Shown piece by piece: positions 5,990 to 13,893 of a stretch of DNA of 51,421 nt. The number at the start of each line of letters is the position of its first letter. Within the stretch, counting starts at the first letter, position 1. The translations under genes and the position numbers were made by a program. A model generated the notes under the pieces. It was given only the letters and a program-made list of their open reading frames with translations. It was not told the DNA's origin and made no database searches. Source of the stretch: Lachnospiraceae bacterium (GTDB lineage: Bacteria > Bacillota > Clostridia > Lachnospirales > Lachnospiraceae); the NCBI GenBank assembly GCA_017469945.1, contig JAFUFI010000007.1, positions 1 to 51,421 on the forward strand, given 5' to 3'.

Positions 5990-7588
5990 ATGTCTGTTAA
6001 GAGTAGAAAAAAGGAATCGGATATTAATCTTAGTTCACAGGAAAAACTTGAGATCAAAAGAAAAAAGAAAAAGAAGAAAACAGCGCTTATAATCGTTTTT
6101 TCAATCCTAACGGTAATACTTATCTTTATCGTAATAATCGTAATCGGAGCAAGAAGGGCGATGAAGTCCATGATGGGCGGCACTGTTACGCTTGAATCCG
6201 TATCAAGAGGAGAGCTTATCAGCGATGTAACAATCTCCGGTAATGTGGAGAGCGAAAAGACGATACATTACACCGCTCCCGATGCAATCCTTATAGACGA
6301 TATCAAGGGAAGCGGAAGCTTTGTGAAAAAAGGAGAACCCATCTTACTTTTTGACGAAGACTCTTTCAATACCTCGCTCCGTCTTGCCCTTCTTAAGTCA
6401 CAATCATCAGAGAGTTCATACGAAGGATCGGTTGCAAGAAACAAGGACAACGAAAACAAGTATTACGAGGCGGCAGGCAGATATAAGAAGTATACCCAGC
6501 TTGTTAACGACCAGCAGGCGGTTGTAGACCAGCTCGAAAAGGATGTTACCGACGCATCAGCCCACTGGACGGCTGCTTTGAATACCCAGCTTTCTATTTC
6601 AAACAATGAGCTTTCGGATTATCAGTTTAAGAATAAAGAAATGTACTCAAAGGTTACGGCTTTTATGTATACCCCCACGGCGGAAGAGACCGAATGGCTT
6701 AAAAACTACGAGGATTATGTATATAAAAAGCAGGCCGAGATATCAAATATAAGCCGTCAGATACAGGAACAGAGCTCCTCCGCCGCAGCCTATGATAACC
6801 AGAAAAAAGTTTCGGAAGCAAACGCGCTTCTTGCGGAGTATAAGGCCGAAAAAAACGCTGCAGAGTCAGAGATGAAATCCTACAAAGCTTCCATTGCAAG
6901 CGAGTATGATAAAAAATCTCTTGAGATATCGGGGGAAATGCAGAGCATTCAAAACGAGAATTATTACGATTCCATAGAGATGTTCTCCGAGGGACTTATC
7001 GCTCCCTTTGACGGCGTAGTGACTTCTGCCGCTTACACAAAGGATGACACAACAGTTGCGGGAACTCCTCTTGTTACCTTCTCAAGCCTTGATGATGTTC
7101 ATGTAACCATTGGTGTTACAAAGACAGACCTTGAAAACTTAAAAGAAGGACAGAAGGCCAAGATAAAAATACTCGGAAATACCTACAACGGTGAGGTTAA
7201 GTCCATCAATCATATGGTCACACAGACAGGTAACTCTTCGCTTGTTATGGTTACAGTTTCTATTGACGATCCCGATGATAATATCTATCTCGGTATTGAT
7301 GCAAAGTGTACCATAACTCTGGCAACCCTTTCTGGCTGCATAAGGATTCCGGTTGAAAGCGTAAATATAGACAACACCGGAGAGTTTGTATACACTATGG
7401 ATCCCAAAACGATGATCGTTGGAAAAAAGTACGTAGAAACCGGCGTATCGGGAGACTTTTATATTGAAATAAAGTCGGGACTTGAAGAGGGGGACCTTAT
7501 TATAAGCACATATACCGGAACCATAACGGAAGGAATGCCCGCAATGGTTTCTCCTGAGAGCGTGTCACTTTTAACAGCAGGTAACTGA
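5990..7588 (+). CDS. Membrane fusion protein (HlyD/MacA-like) of the ABC exporter
   Basis: A 532-aa protein. A very basic cytoplasmic stretch (KRKKKKKK, 23-30) precedes one TM helix (about 31-53). The exported part has a split lipoyl/barrel-sandwich domain (GNVESEKTIHYTAPDAILIDDI... and LIAPFDGVVTSAAYTKDDTTV), a long coiled-coil-like hairpin (about 135-320), then beta-barrel and membrane-proximal domains, as in MacA. The hairpin is longer than in typical Gram-positive MacA homologues. The ATG at 5990 is chosen: GGAG (5980-5983) overlaps the end of the ATPase gene at a 6-nt spacing. The permease follows after 1 nt. Confidence 0.88.
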   Translation: MSVKSRKKESDINLSSQEKLEIKRKKKKKKTALIIVFSILTVILIFIVIIVIGARRAMKSMMGGTVTLESVSRGELISDVTISGNVESEKTIHYTAPDAILIDDIKGSGSFVKKGEPILLFDEDSFNTSLRLALLKSQSSESSYEGSVARNKDNENKYYEAAGRYKKYTQLVNDQQAVVDQLEKDVTDASAHWTAALNTQLSISNNELSDYQFKNKEMYSKVTAFMYTPTAEETEWLKNYEDYVYKKQAEISNISRQIQEQSSSAAAYDNQKKVSEANALLAEYKAEKNAAESEMKSYKASIASEYDKKSLEISGEMQSIQNENYYDSIEMFSEGLIAPFDGVVTSAAYTKDDTTVAGTPLVTFSSLDDVHVTIGVTKTDLENLKEGQKAKIKILGNTYNGEVKSINHMVTQTGNSSLVMVTVSIDDPDDNIYLGIDAKCTITLATLSGCIRIPVESVNIDNTGEFVYTMDPKTMIVGKKYVETGVSGDFYIEIKSGLEEGDLIISTYTGTITEGMPAMVSPESVSLLTAGN

Positions 7589-7589
7589 T

Positions 7590-8831
7590 ATGAGTCAGCT
7601 TTGGGAATATTTGAAAATTTCACTGAAAAGTATTAGGGATAACAAGATGCGCTCGCTGCTTACGATGCTCGGTATCATAATCGGCATCGGGTCGGTCATT
7701 ATGATCGTGTCTGTGGGAAACGGGGTTAAGAATTCCGTATCGGGACAGTTAAACAATGCCTTCAGCGGCCAGACATACATTATGGCGGGAAATCTTTTGG
7801 GGGAGATTTCCCCGGAGGCTTTCTTTAACCGCGGTGATGTGGACAGCGCAAAGGAAAAGATAGATCATATCGCATCTCTTTCCATGGAGGTAGCGGGTTA
7901 TGGAACTTCCTTGTCAAAAAAAGGGGAGTTTGTAACATACTACAATGCCGTTACTCCTGATTACATTATCGCAAACCCAAAACCTTTTGTATCGGGAAGA
8001 TACTTTACCGAGGAAGAATACGATTCCGAGAAAAAAGTTTGTGTTCTTTCGCAAAGCAGCGCCAAGAATCTTTTTGGACATACGGATGTTGTGGGGCAGA
8101 CCTTCACTTTTGAAATTGAGGGCCAAAGCTGCGATCTTGAAGTCGTCGGCGTAAAGGGAAAGTCCGATTCCGAATTGTACGAAATGATTTATGTGGAGGA
8201 TGATGTGGAATTTGATATGCCATTTTCTACTTACTGCGCGATCACAGGAAGAGAAGGTACTGTTTTTGAACAGATTCTTTTTAAACCCGATTCTGCGGAG
8301 GAAGCTGAAGGCGTCATAAAAAAGATCATCAGCTTTCTCGAAGCGAGAAAGAAGCTGATAGGACAAAAGAAGATATCATACATATCCTTCACATCTTACA
8401 TGGAAAGCATAATGAAGGTTATAAACTATATCACGATCTTTATTTCTTTCGTTGCAGCCATATCCCTTATGGTAGGCGGAATCGGAGTTATGAACATTAT
8501 GCTGGTATCCGTTACGGAAAGAACAAGGGAAATCGGAATCAGGAAATCTCTCGGAGCAAGGACATCATCCATTATGCTACAGTTTCTTGCGGAGGCGGGA
8601 GTACTTACGAGTATAGGAGGGCTTTTGGGAATCCTCTTCGGATATCTCGGGGGAGAGCTTATCTGTTTGATCATGAGTAAGTTTATAGGCATAAGTGTTG
8701 TGGCGATGATCACCCCTCAGGTTGTAATCGCGGTAACTTTTTTTTCGGCAGCTATCGGCATCTTCTTCGGAATTTACCCCGCAAAAAAGGCGGCAAAGCT
8801 TAATCCGATAGAAGCCCTCAGGCAGGAGTAA
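7590..8831 (+). CDS. MacB-type ABC permease, first paralogue
   Basis: A 413-aa permease. One N-terminal TM helix with the SLLTMLGIIIGIGSVI motif (about 23-38) is followed by a periplasmic-type MacB_PCD domain of some 230 residues, then three C-terminal TM helices of the FtsX domain, including GGIGVMNIMLVSVTERTREIG (about 291-311), the coupling region that contacts the ATPase. It ends with the usual YPAKKAAKLNPIEALRQE tail. The gene starts 1 nt after the fusion-protein stop. It is paralogous to the next gene; the two probably form a heterodimer. Confidence 0.9.
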   Translation: MSQLWEYLKISLKSIRDNKMRSLLTMLGIIIGIGSVIMIVSVGNGVKNSVSGQLNNAFSGQTYIMAGNLLGEISPEAFFNRGDVDSAKEKIDHIASLSMEVAGYGTSLSKKGEFVTYYNAVTPDYIIANPKPFVSGRYFTEEEYDSEKKVCVLSQSSAKNLFGHTDVVGQTFTFEIEGQSCDLEVVGVKGKSDSELYEMIYVEDDVEFDMPFSTYCAITGREGTVFEQILFKPDSAEEAEGVIKKIISFLEARKKLIGQKKISYISFTSYMESIMKVINYITIFISFVAAISLMVGGIGVMNIMLVSVTERTREIGIRKSLGARTSSIMLQFLAEAGVLTSIGGLLGILFGYLGGELICLIMSKFIGISVVAMITPQVVIAVTFFSAAIGIFFGIYPAKKAAKLNPIEALRQE

Positions 8832-8834
8832 ACA

Positions 8835-10049
8835 ATGGGTATTTTTCTTGATTACTGGAAAATGGCATTTTTTAATGTCAGATCCAACAAAGTACGGGCG
8901 TTCCTTACTATGCTTGGAATCATCATAGGCATATCAAGCGTTGTAACGATCATGTCAATCGGAAAGGGAATGAGCAATTTCATATCAGGTTCACTCAGCT
9001 CACTGGCAGGGGCTTACTATGAGATCTATACGTACGAAGGAAAGCCTATGAACCGGCGGATACTCGATAATCTCGTCTCAAAGTATGATGAGAACACAGG
9101 CTACACGGAAGTTCTCACCGCCAATGCTACGGCTAAAGGAAAAAAAGAGGAACTGGGGATCAGAATAACCAGCGGTGCGCCCGGACTGGAGCTTAAAAAC
9201 TCTGCGGAGATTGTTTCGGGCAGATACTTTAATGAAGCGGAATATGAGATGGCAAAAGAGGTCTGCATCATCGACGAGAATACTGCCGCAGGGCTTTTTG
9301 GAAGTACGGACGCTATCGGTAAAAATATACCTCTTGACATAATCGGAAGAGAAGTTGACGTTAAGGTGATCGGAGTCAGAAAATCCGCCTCGGGCCTGTC
9401 CGCTTTATTGTTTGGAGGAAATACTTATTCCCTTGAGATGCCCTCAACTGTTCTCTACACCCTTTTCGGAATGGATTCAGACGCCATATATGATGCCATG
9501 GTTTTTGTGGACAAACCGGAAAACGCACCGCAGATGTCTGCAAAGGGCAAGATATATGTGGCGGCAGCCCTTAATGAGAGAGGGGAAGAAAAGGTAAGAA
9601 CGTACGAACTAAACTCTGGAGTGTCCCAGTTTTCAAGTATAATGACGGGCATTACCGTATTTATAATGCTTGTAGCAGGTATTTCGCTTTTTGTGGGCGG
9701 TGTCGGAGTTATGAATATAATGCTGGTTTCCGTATCAGAAAGAACAAGGGAGATCGGAATCAGAAAATCCCTTGGCGCCGGAACAAAAGCAATCCTCTGG
9801 CAGTTTCTTATAGAGGCGGGACTGATCTCTTTAACGGGCGGCGTTATAGGGATAATCAGCGGATATGTTTTTTCGCTTCTTATCAGCCTTATTGCAAAAA
9901 GCGCGGCAAATGTGTCGGTATTACCAGACTTTAACATAGCGCTGATACTTATCTCCGCCCTCTTTTCCATGGGAATCGGAATATTTTTCGGATACTACCC
10001 CGCAAAGAAGGCTGCGAAGATGACTCCGATAGAAGCACTCCGGTCATAA
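8835..10049 (+). CDS. MacB-type ABC permease, second paralogue
   Basis: A 404-aa permease with the same architecture as its neighbour: N-terminal TM (AFLTMLGIIIGISSVV), an extracytoplasmic MacB_PCD domain, then the FtsX domain with GGVGVMNIMLVSVSERTREIG and the terminal YYPAKKAAKMTPIEALRS. The extracytoplasmic halves of the two permeases differ much more than their TM parts, which suggests asymmetric substrate or partner contacts. It begins 3 nt after the first permease and is the last gene of the exporter operon; no clear terminator follows, but a new promoter does. Confidence 0.9.
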   Translation: MGIFLDYWKMAFFNVRSNKVRAFLTMLGIIIGISSVVTIMSIGKGMSNFISGSLSSLAGAYYEIYTYEGKPMNRRILDNLVSKYDENTGYTEVLTANATAKGKKEELGIRITSGAPGLELKNSAEIVSGRYFNEAEYEMAKEVCIIDENTAAGLFGSTDAIGKNIPLDIIGREVDVKVIGVRKSASGLSALLFGGNTYSLEMPSTVLYTLFGMDSDAIYDAMVFVDKPENAPQMSAKGKIYVAAALNERGEEKVRTYELNSGVSQFSSIMTGITVFIMLVAGISLFVGGVGVMNIMLVSVSERTREIGIRKSLGAGTKAILWQFLIEAGLISLTGGVIGIISGYVFSLLISLIAKSAANVSVLPDFNIALILISALFSMGIGIFFGYYPAKKAAKMTPIEALRS

Positions 10050-10076
10050 AAAACAGATTTAAATATATAGAAAATA

Positions 10077-10085
10077 TGATATACT
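10077..10085 (+). promoter_or_regulatory. Extended -10 promoter for the two small membrane-protein genes
   Basis: TGATATACT is an extended -10 (TGnTATAMT) 54 nt upstream of the 169-aa gene. The -35 region is weak, as is common with extended -10 promoters. GGAAGG just ahead of the ATG at 10140 is the SD. Confidence 0.55.
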
Positions 10086-10139
10086 AACCATAAGTTCGTT
10101 TAGTTAAAAAGCGGACTTCCATTAAAGGAAGGTTTTAAA

Positions 10140-10649
10140 ATGGACAACAACACAATATACGAGCAGCAGACCGCTATGGCACAGCCTGAGCAGCAGGTAG
10201 TTCATACGCAGAGCGTTTATAACGGATCCGGGCAGGTTTTTACTCCCGAGGTTAAATGCCCCGGCAAGGAGATCAGCGGACTGGTATTCGGAATCAACGC
10301 ACTTGTTTGGGGAATACTTGCACTTATCCTTGCATGGATCCCTTTTTACGGACTGTTTTTCGGAGGTATCTACGGGGCTTTCGGAATAGTATTTGCGATA
10401 GTCACCTTTGTGCTTTCCAATAAGGTTTTCGAGCAGGCAACCGTTATTACCAACAAGATCAAAAACGGAAAGAAGCTTGCAAAAGCGGGCCTTATCATTT
10501 CCATTATAGCTGTGTGTCTTTCAATCGCTTTCACGGTTCTTTGGATCACGCTCTTTATTTCTTTAAGCGGATACAGCGGAAACGATTTCTTCGATGCATT
10601 TAGAAATACTCCTATCGATGAAATCTTAAACGATGTAAGATATTATTGA
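10140..10649 (+). CDS. Small membrane protein, DUF4190-like
   Basis: A 169-aa protein. The N-terminal 40 residues are Gln-rich and polar (AMAQPEQQVVHTQ), followed by KCPGKEISG, then about three hydrophobic segments (roughly 46-68, 72-95, 122-147) separated by a Lys-rich loop (KIKNGKKLAKAG). The layout resembles DUF4190-type proteins, which often carry a polar or zinc-ribbon head before two or three TM helices. No enzyme motif is present. It is likely co-transcribed with the next gene (17 nt gap) and perhaps serves the exporter upstream, but the function is unknown. Confidence 0.7.
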   Translation: MDNNTIYEQQTAMAQPEQQVVHTQSVYNGSGQVFTPEVKCPGKEISGLVFGINALVWGILALILAWIPFYGLFFGGIYGAFGIVFAIVTFVLSNKVFEQATVITNKIKNGKKLAKAGLIISIIAVCLSIAFTVLWITLFISLSGYSGNDFFDAFRNTPIDEILNDVRYY

Positions 10650-10666
10650 TTTTTCAGGGAGAGAAG

Positions 10667-11449
10667 ATGAACTTTATTAGTCTGATTCCCGGCGTTTTTA
10701 TCGTCATTTTAATAATCGTGGGAGCGATTGTCATAGTTAAAGTGGTATCTAAGGTTGCGGGGGCGGCGAAAAGCGTCGCCTCCACAATTTCTGATGTTGC
10801 GGAGCTTGCCAAAGCGGTCAAGGATTCCGGAGTTACGAAGGCGGATGTTTACGAACAGCCGCCCAAATCTGTTTCCGGAGTTACGGGTATAATCCTTCCG
10901 GCCATCACAAGGGATTTCCCGGAGTTTGACTATGACGAGGCAAAGGCCAGGGCGGAAGCTGTGCTTACTTCTTATCTTCAGGCTGTGGCTTCAAAGGACA
11001 AGACTCTCTTAACCGAAGGTTATGACGAACTGAAAAACAAGCTGGAAAACAAGATCCGGGATCTTTTAAACAAAAATCAGACCGAGTTTTTTGACAATAT
11101 CAAAATTCACAGGACTGAGATAAACAGTTATAACAAATCAAAGGGAAGGTGCATTATCACTTTCCAGACGGCGGTGGAGTACATCCATTACCTTAAAGAC
11201 GAAAACGGTAATAAAATCGCCGGAGATGAGCAGATAAGAGAGCAGAGCAAGTACAATATAGATATGATCTATGTTCAAAACAGAGACGAGGGAGATAACA
11301 ACTACCAGGCCGGAATGGGCCTTAACTGCCCCAATTGCGGAGCTCCCCTGGGTATGCTCGGCGCAAAGAAATGTTCCTACTGCGGAACACCTATTGTAGA
11401 ATTGAATATAAAATCCTGGAATTTCAGTGATGTTAAAGAAATGTCCTGA
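10667..11449 (+). CDS. Membrane-anchored protein with Tim44-like and zinc-ribbon regions
   Basis: A 260-aa protein. One TM helix (about 5-27), an Ala/Lys-rich linker, then a compact alpha+beta domain (about 88-205) that resembles the Tim44/NTF2-like fold, and a C-terminal zinc ribbon with Cys221, Cys224, Cys236 and Cys239 (CPNCGAPLGM...CSYCGTPI). Tim44-like plus zinc-ribbon arrangements are common in Firmicutes proteins of unknown function. The ATG at 10667 follows AGGGAGAG; the upstream in-frame TTG is less likely. It probably works at the inner face of the membrane with the gene before it. Confidence 0.65.
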   Translation: MNFISLIPGVFIVILIIVGAIVIVKVVSKVAGAAKSVASTISDVAELAKAVKDSGVTKADVYEQPPKSVSGVTGIILPAITRDFPEFDYDEAKARAEAVLTSYLQAVASKDKTLLTEGYDELKNKLENKIRDLLNKNQTEFFDNIKIHRTEINSYNKSKGRCIITFQTAVEYIHYLKDENGNKIAGDEQIREQSKYNIDMIYVQNRDEGDNNYQAGMGLNCPNCGAPLGMLGAKKCSYCGTPIVELNIKSWNFSDVKEMS

Positions 11450-11468
11450 TACCGAAGTACGGGGGTGC

Positions 11469-11498
11469 TTGACAGTCAATCATGAAAAATAGTAAAAT
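11469..11498 (+). promoter_or_regulatory. Sigma-A promoter for the double-receiver gene
   Basis: A perfect -35 TTGACA (11469-11474), an 18-nt spacer and TAAAAT (11493-11498) lie 60 nt upstream of the ATG. AGCACCC at 11526-11532 in the leader is the inverse of GGGTGCT at 11463-11469 at the promoter's upstream edge. Confidence 0.75.
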
Positions 11499-11558
11499 TG
11501 ATTAAATATATGGATGATGATTTCGAGCACCCGCTCTTTTTGGTGCCAGAGGGATAAT

Positions 11559-12317
11559 ATGGCGAATATTCTGGTTATCAGAGAGGATAAGAAGTATCTT
11601 ACTACTTCTCTCCTCGACCATATAAAAAACTATGGTCACAATATAATAGAGATAGAGCCTGAAATTAAAGCAATCAGCTCGGTTACGGACAACCTCGATA
11701 TCTGTATGTTGATCGTGGAGTCCTCTATGAGCGAGAAATCCCAGGCTCTGGTGTTCCTGCGAGATATGACTATTGAGAACGATATCCCGCTTTTTTTGCT
11801 GGGCTATCCCATCGATATAGAGGGAATTCGAAGTATTATCAGTACCTCGGCTATTGAAGAAGAGTTTTTAAGACCCTTTGACGTAAAAGAGATAGCGGCG
11901 CATATCGACGAGTTTTTGGAGCGCAAGAGCAATATTATCAAAAAGAAAATACTTGTGGTTGACGATTCGGGCGTAATGCTCAGAAATGTCAAGAATCTGC
12001 TTGGAGACAAGTATCAGGTTATTCTTGCAAATTCCGGCGCCATGGCTGTTAAGTACTTAAGCCTCGATAAGCCGGATCTTGTACTTCTCGATTACGAGAT
12101 GCCTATAATCAACGGAAAACAGGTTCTTGAGATTGTACGTACCGAACAGGATTTTGCCGGAGTTCCGGTTATCTTCCTGACAGGTAAAAACGATCGTAAT
12201 ACCATAATGGATGTTATGGGGCTTAAACCCGACGGATATCTGCTTAAGTCGATGTCCTCGGAAGCCTTTGTACAGGCGATTGATGAATTTTTCGAGAAAA
12301 AGAGAATCCTCGGATAA
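11559..12317 (+). CDS. Response regulator with two receiver-like domains, no output domain
   Basis: 252 aa. The N-terminal half (about 1-120) has a receiver-like fold pattern but lacks the acidic pair and the phospho-Asp (IREDKKYL; LIVESSMSE), so it is probably a pseudo-receiver. After a short linker the second half (about 128-250) is a full receiver: ILVVDDSGVM with the acidic pair, phospho-accepting Asp178 in LLDYEMP, Thr in IFLTGK and Lys in YLLKS. There is no DNA-binding or enzymatic output. The start ATG follows AGAGGGA at 5 nt. A clear paralogue with the same layout lies at 50556-51326. It stands alone under its own promoter, so its kinase is unknown. Confidence 0.85.
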   Translation: MANILVIREDKKYLTTSLLDHIKNYGHNIIEIEPEIKAISSVTDNLDICMLIVESSMSEKSQALVFLRDMTIENDIPLFLLGYPIDIEGIRSIISTSAIEEEFLRPFDVKEIAAHIDEFLERKSNIIKKKILVVDDSGVMLRNVKNLLGDKYQVILANSGAMAVKYLSLDKPDLVLLDYEMPIINGKQVLEIVRTEQDFAGVPVIFLTGKNDRNTIMDVMGLKPDGYLLKSMSSEAFVQAIDEFFEKKRILG

Positions 12318-12331
12318 AATATTTTGCAAAG

Positions 12332-12371
12332 AGGCAGTTACTGTTCGATTATATCTGAATAGTAGCTGCCT
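12332..12371 (+). terminator. Hairpin, probable weak terminator before murE
   Basis: AGGCAGTTACT (12332-12342) pairs with AGTAGCTGCCT (12361-12371), 11 bp with one G-U pair, then GTTTAGG. The short T stretch makes termination weak. It separates the receiver gene from the murE cluster; no separate murE promoter is obvious. Confidence 0.5.
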
Positions 12372-12394
12372 GTTTAGGTCTAAAGGAGGGACTT

Positions 12395-13864
12395 ATGAGA
12401 TTAAGTTTAATGCTTCGGGAGCTTGAAGCGAAAATAGTATGCGGAGAACAGGACCCTGACGTTTCGGCTCTTGTTTACGATTCAAGGAAAGTAACTGAAG
12501 GAGCCTGTTTTGTATGTATAAAGGGTGCTAAATTCGACGGACATGATGCCGCTTTTGACTGCGTAAAAAACGGAGCAAAGGTTATAGTGGCAGAGCGCGA
12601 GATCGAAGAAGTAAAGGCATCCGGCGCAACCCTTGTTATCGTAAATGATACGAGATACGCTCTTGCTTTTATGAGCGCAGCATGGTTCGGACATCCCGCT
12701 TCGAAGCTTACCACTATCGGAATTACCGGAACAAAAGGAAAGACAACAACCACCTGCCTTGTTAAAAACGTACTTGAACATGCAGGCAGAAAAGTCGGAC
12801 TTATCGGAACAATAGAGACCATAATCGGCGATGAGCATATCCCTGCCAAAAACACAACTCCGGAGTCTTATATTTTGCAGGAAACCTTCGCTAAGATGGT
12901 AGAGGCAGGCCTTGACAGCGTTGTAATGGAGGTATCAAGCCAGGCTCTTATGCAGCACAGATGCCAGGGATTTGTTTATGATATCGGAGTATTTACAAAC
13001 CTTTCGCCCGACCATATCGGACCCGATGAACATTCAAGCCTTGATGAATACATTGACTGCAAGGCTATGCTTTTTAAGCAGTGTAAAGTGGGAATCGCAA
13101 ATCTCGACGACGAACATTTTGACAGGATAGTTTCGGGCCATACCTGCAGCCTCGAGACCTTCGGTCTTTCCGAAAAGTGCGATCTTCGCGCTACGGATAT
13201 AAACCTTGTTAAGACAGCGGGAAGGCTTGGAGTTACTTTTAAGACAGGCGGCAGCCTGAAGATGGATGTAGAAATCTTAGCCCCCGGAAGATTCAGCGTA
13301 TATAACGCCCTTTGCGCCATCGCAATCTGCAGACATTTCGATATATCGAAAGAGGACATACAGGAAGCCCTTTTAAAGACGCAGGTTAAAGGAAGGATCG
13401 AGAAGGTTAAGGTATCCGACGGTTATACGGTTCTTATCGATTACGCTCACAACGCTATGGCTCTTGAGAGTATTTTAAAGACTTTAAAGGAGTACGATCC
13501 CGGAAGGCTCATCTGCCTTTTTGGATGCGGCGGAAACAGAGCAAAGTCAAGGCGTTTTGAAATGGGAGAGGTAAGCGGCCACCTTGCCGATTTTACCATT
13601 ATCACATCCGATAACCCGAGGTTTGAAGAGCCCCTTGATATCATCGCTGACATCAAGACCGGCATTTCGAAAACGGATGGCAAATATATTGAGATCCCCG
13701 ACAGGAAAGAGGCTATAAGATACGCTCTTAAGAATGCAAAGCACGGGGATATCATCGTCCTTGCAGGAAAAGGCCACGAGGACTATCAGGAGATAAAGGG
13801 CGTAAAGTATCCGATGGATGAGAGAGTACTTATCTCCGAAATCATTAAAGAAGAGAATCTTTAA
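12395..13864 (+). CDS. murE: UDP-N-acetylmuramoyl-tripeptide synthetase MurE (meso-DAP type)
   Basis: A 489-aa cytoplasmic ligase that adds the third residue of the peptidoglycan stem peptide. The N-terminal Mur domain (SALVYDSRKVTEG, 24-36) is followed by the ATP loop TGTKGKTTT (111-119), the Lys carrying the carbamate in YIDCKAMLF (about 223), the YAHN motif (350-353) and the C-terminal DNPR motif (406-409). DNPR is the recognised signature for meso-diaminopimelate rather than L-lysine. The SD is AAAGGAGGG. It stands at the head of a translation/cell-wall cluster; the usual mur neighbours are not adjacent. The next gene begins 30 nt downstream. Confidence 0.95.
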   Translation: MRLSLMLRELEAKIVCGEQDPDVSALVYDSRKVTEGACFVCIKGAKFDGHDAAFDCVKNGAKVIVAEREIEEVKASGATLVIVNDTRYALAFMSAAWFGHPASKLTTIGITGTKGKTTTTCLVKNVLEHAGRKVGLIGTIETIIGDEHIPAKNTTPESYILQETFAKMVEAGLDSVVMEVSSQALMQHRCQGFVYDIGVFTNLSPDHIGPDEHSSLDEYIDCKAMLFKQCKVGIANLDDEHFDRIVSGHTCSLETFGLSEKCDLRATDINLVKTAGRLGVTFKTGGSLKMDVEILAPGRFSVYNALCAIAICRHFDISKEDIQEALLKTQVKGRIEKVKVSDGYTVLIDYAHNAMALESILKTLKEYDPGRLICLFGCGGNRAKSRRFEMGEVSGHLADFTIITSDNPRFEEPLDIIADIKTGISKTDGKYIEIPDRKEAIRYALKNAKHGDIIVLAGKGHEDYQEIKGVKYPMDERVLISEIIKEENL

Positions 13865-13893
13865 AGATTAAAGAAACTTACGAAGGATTTTTG

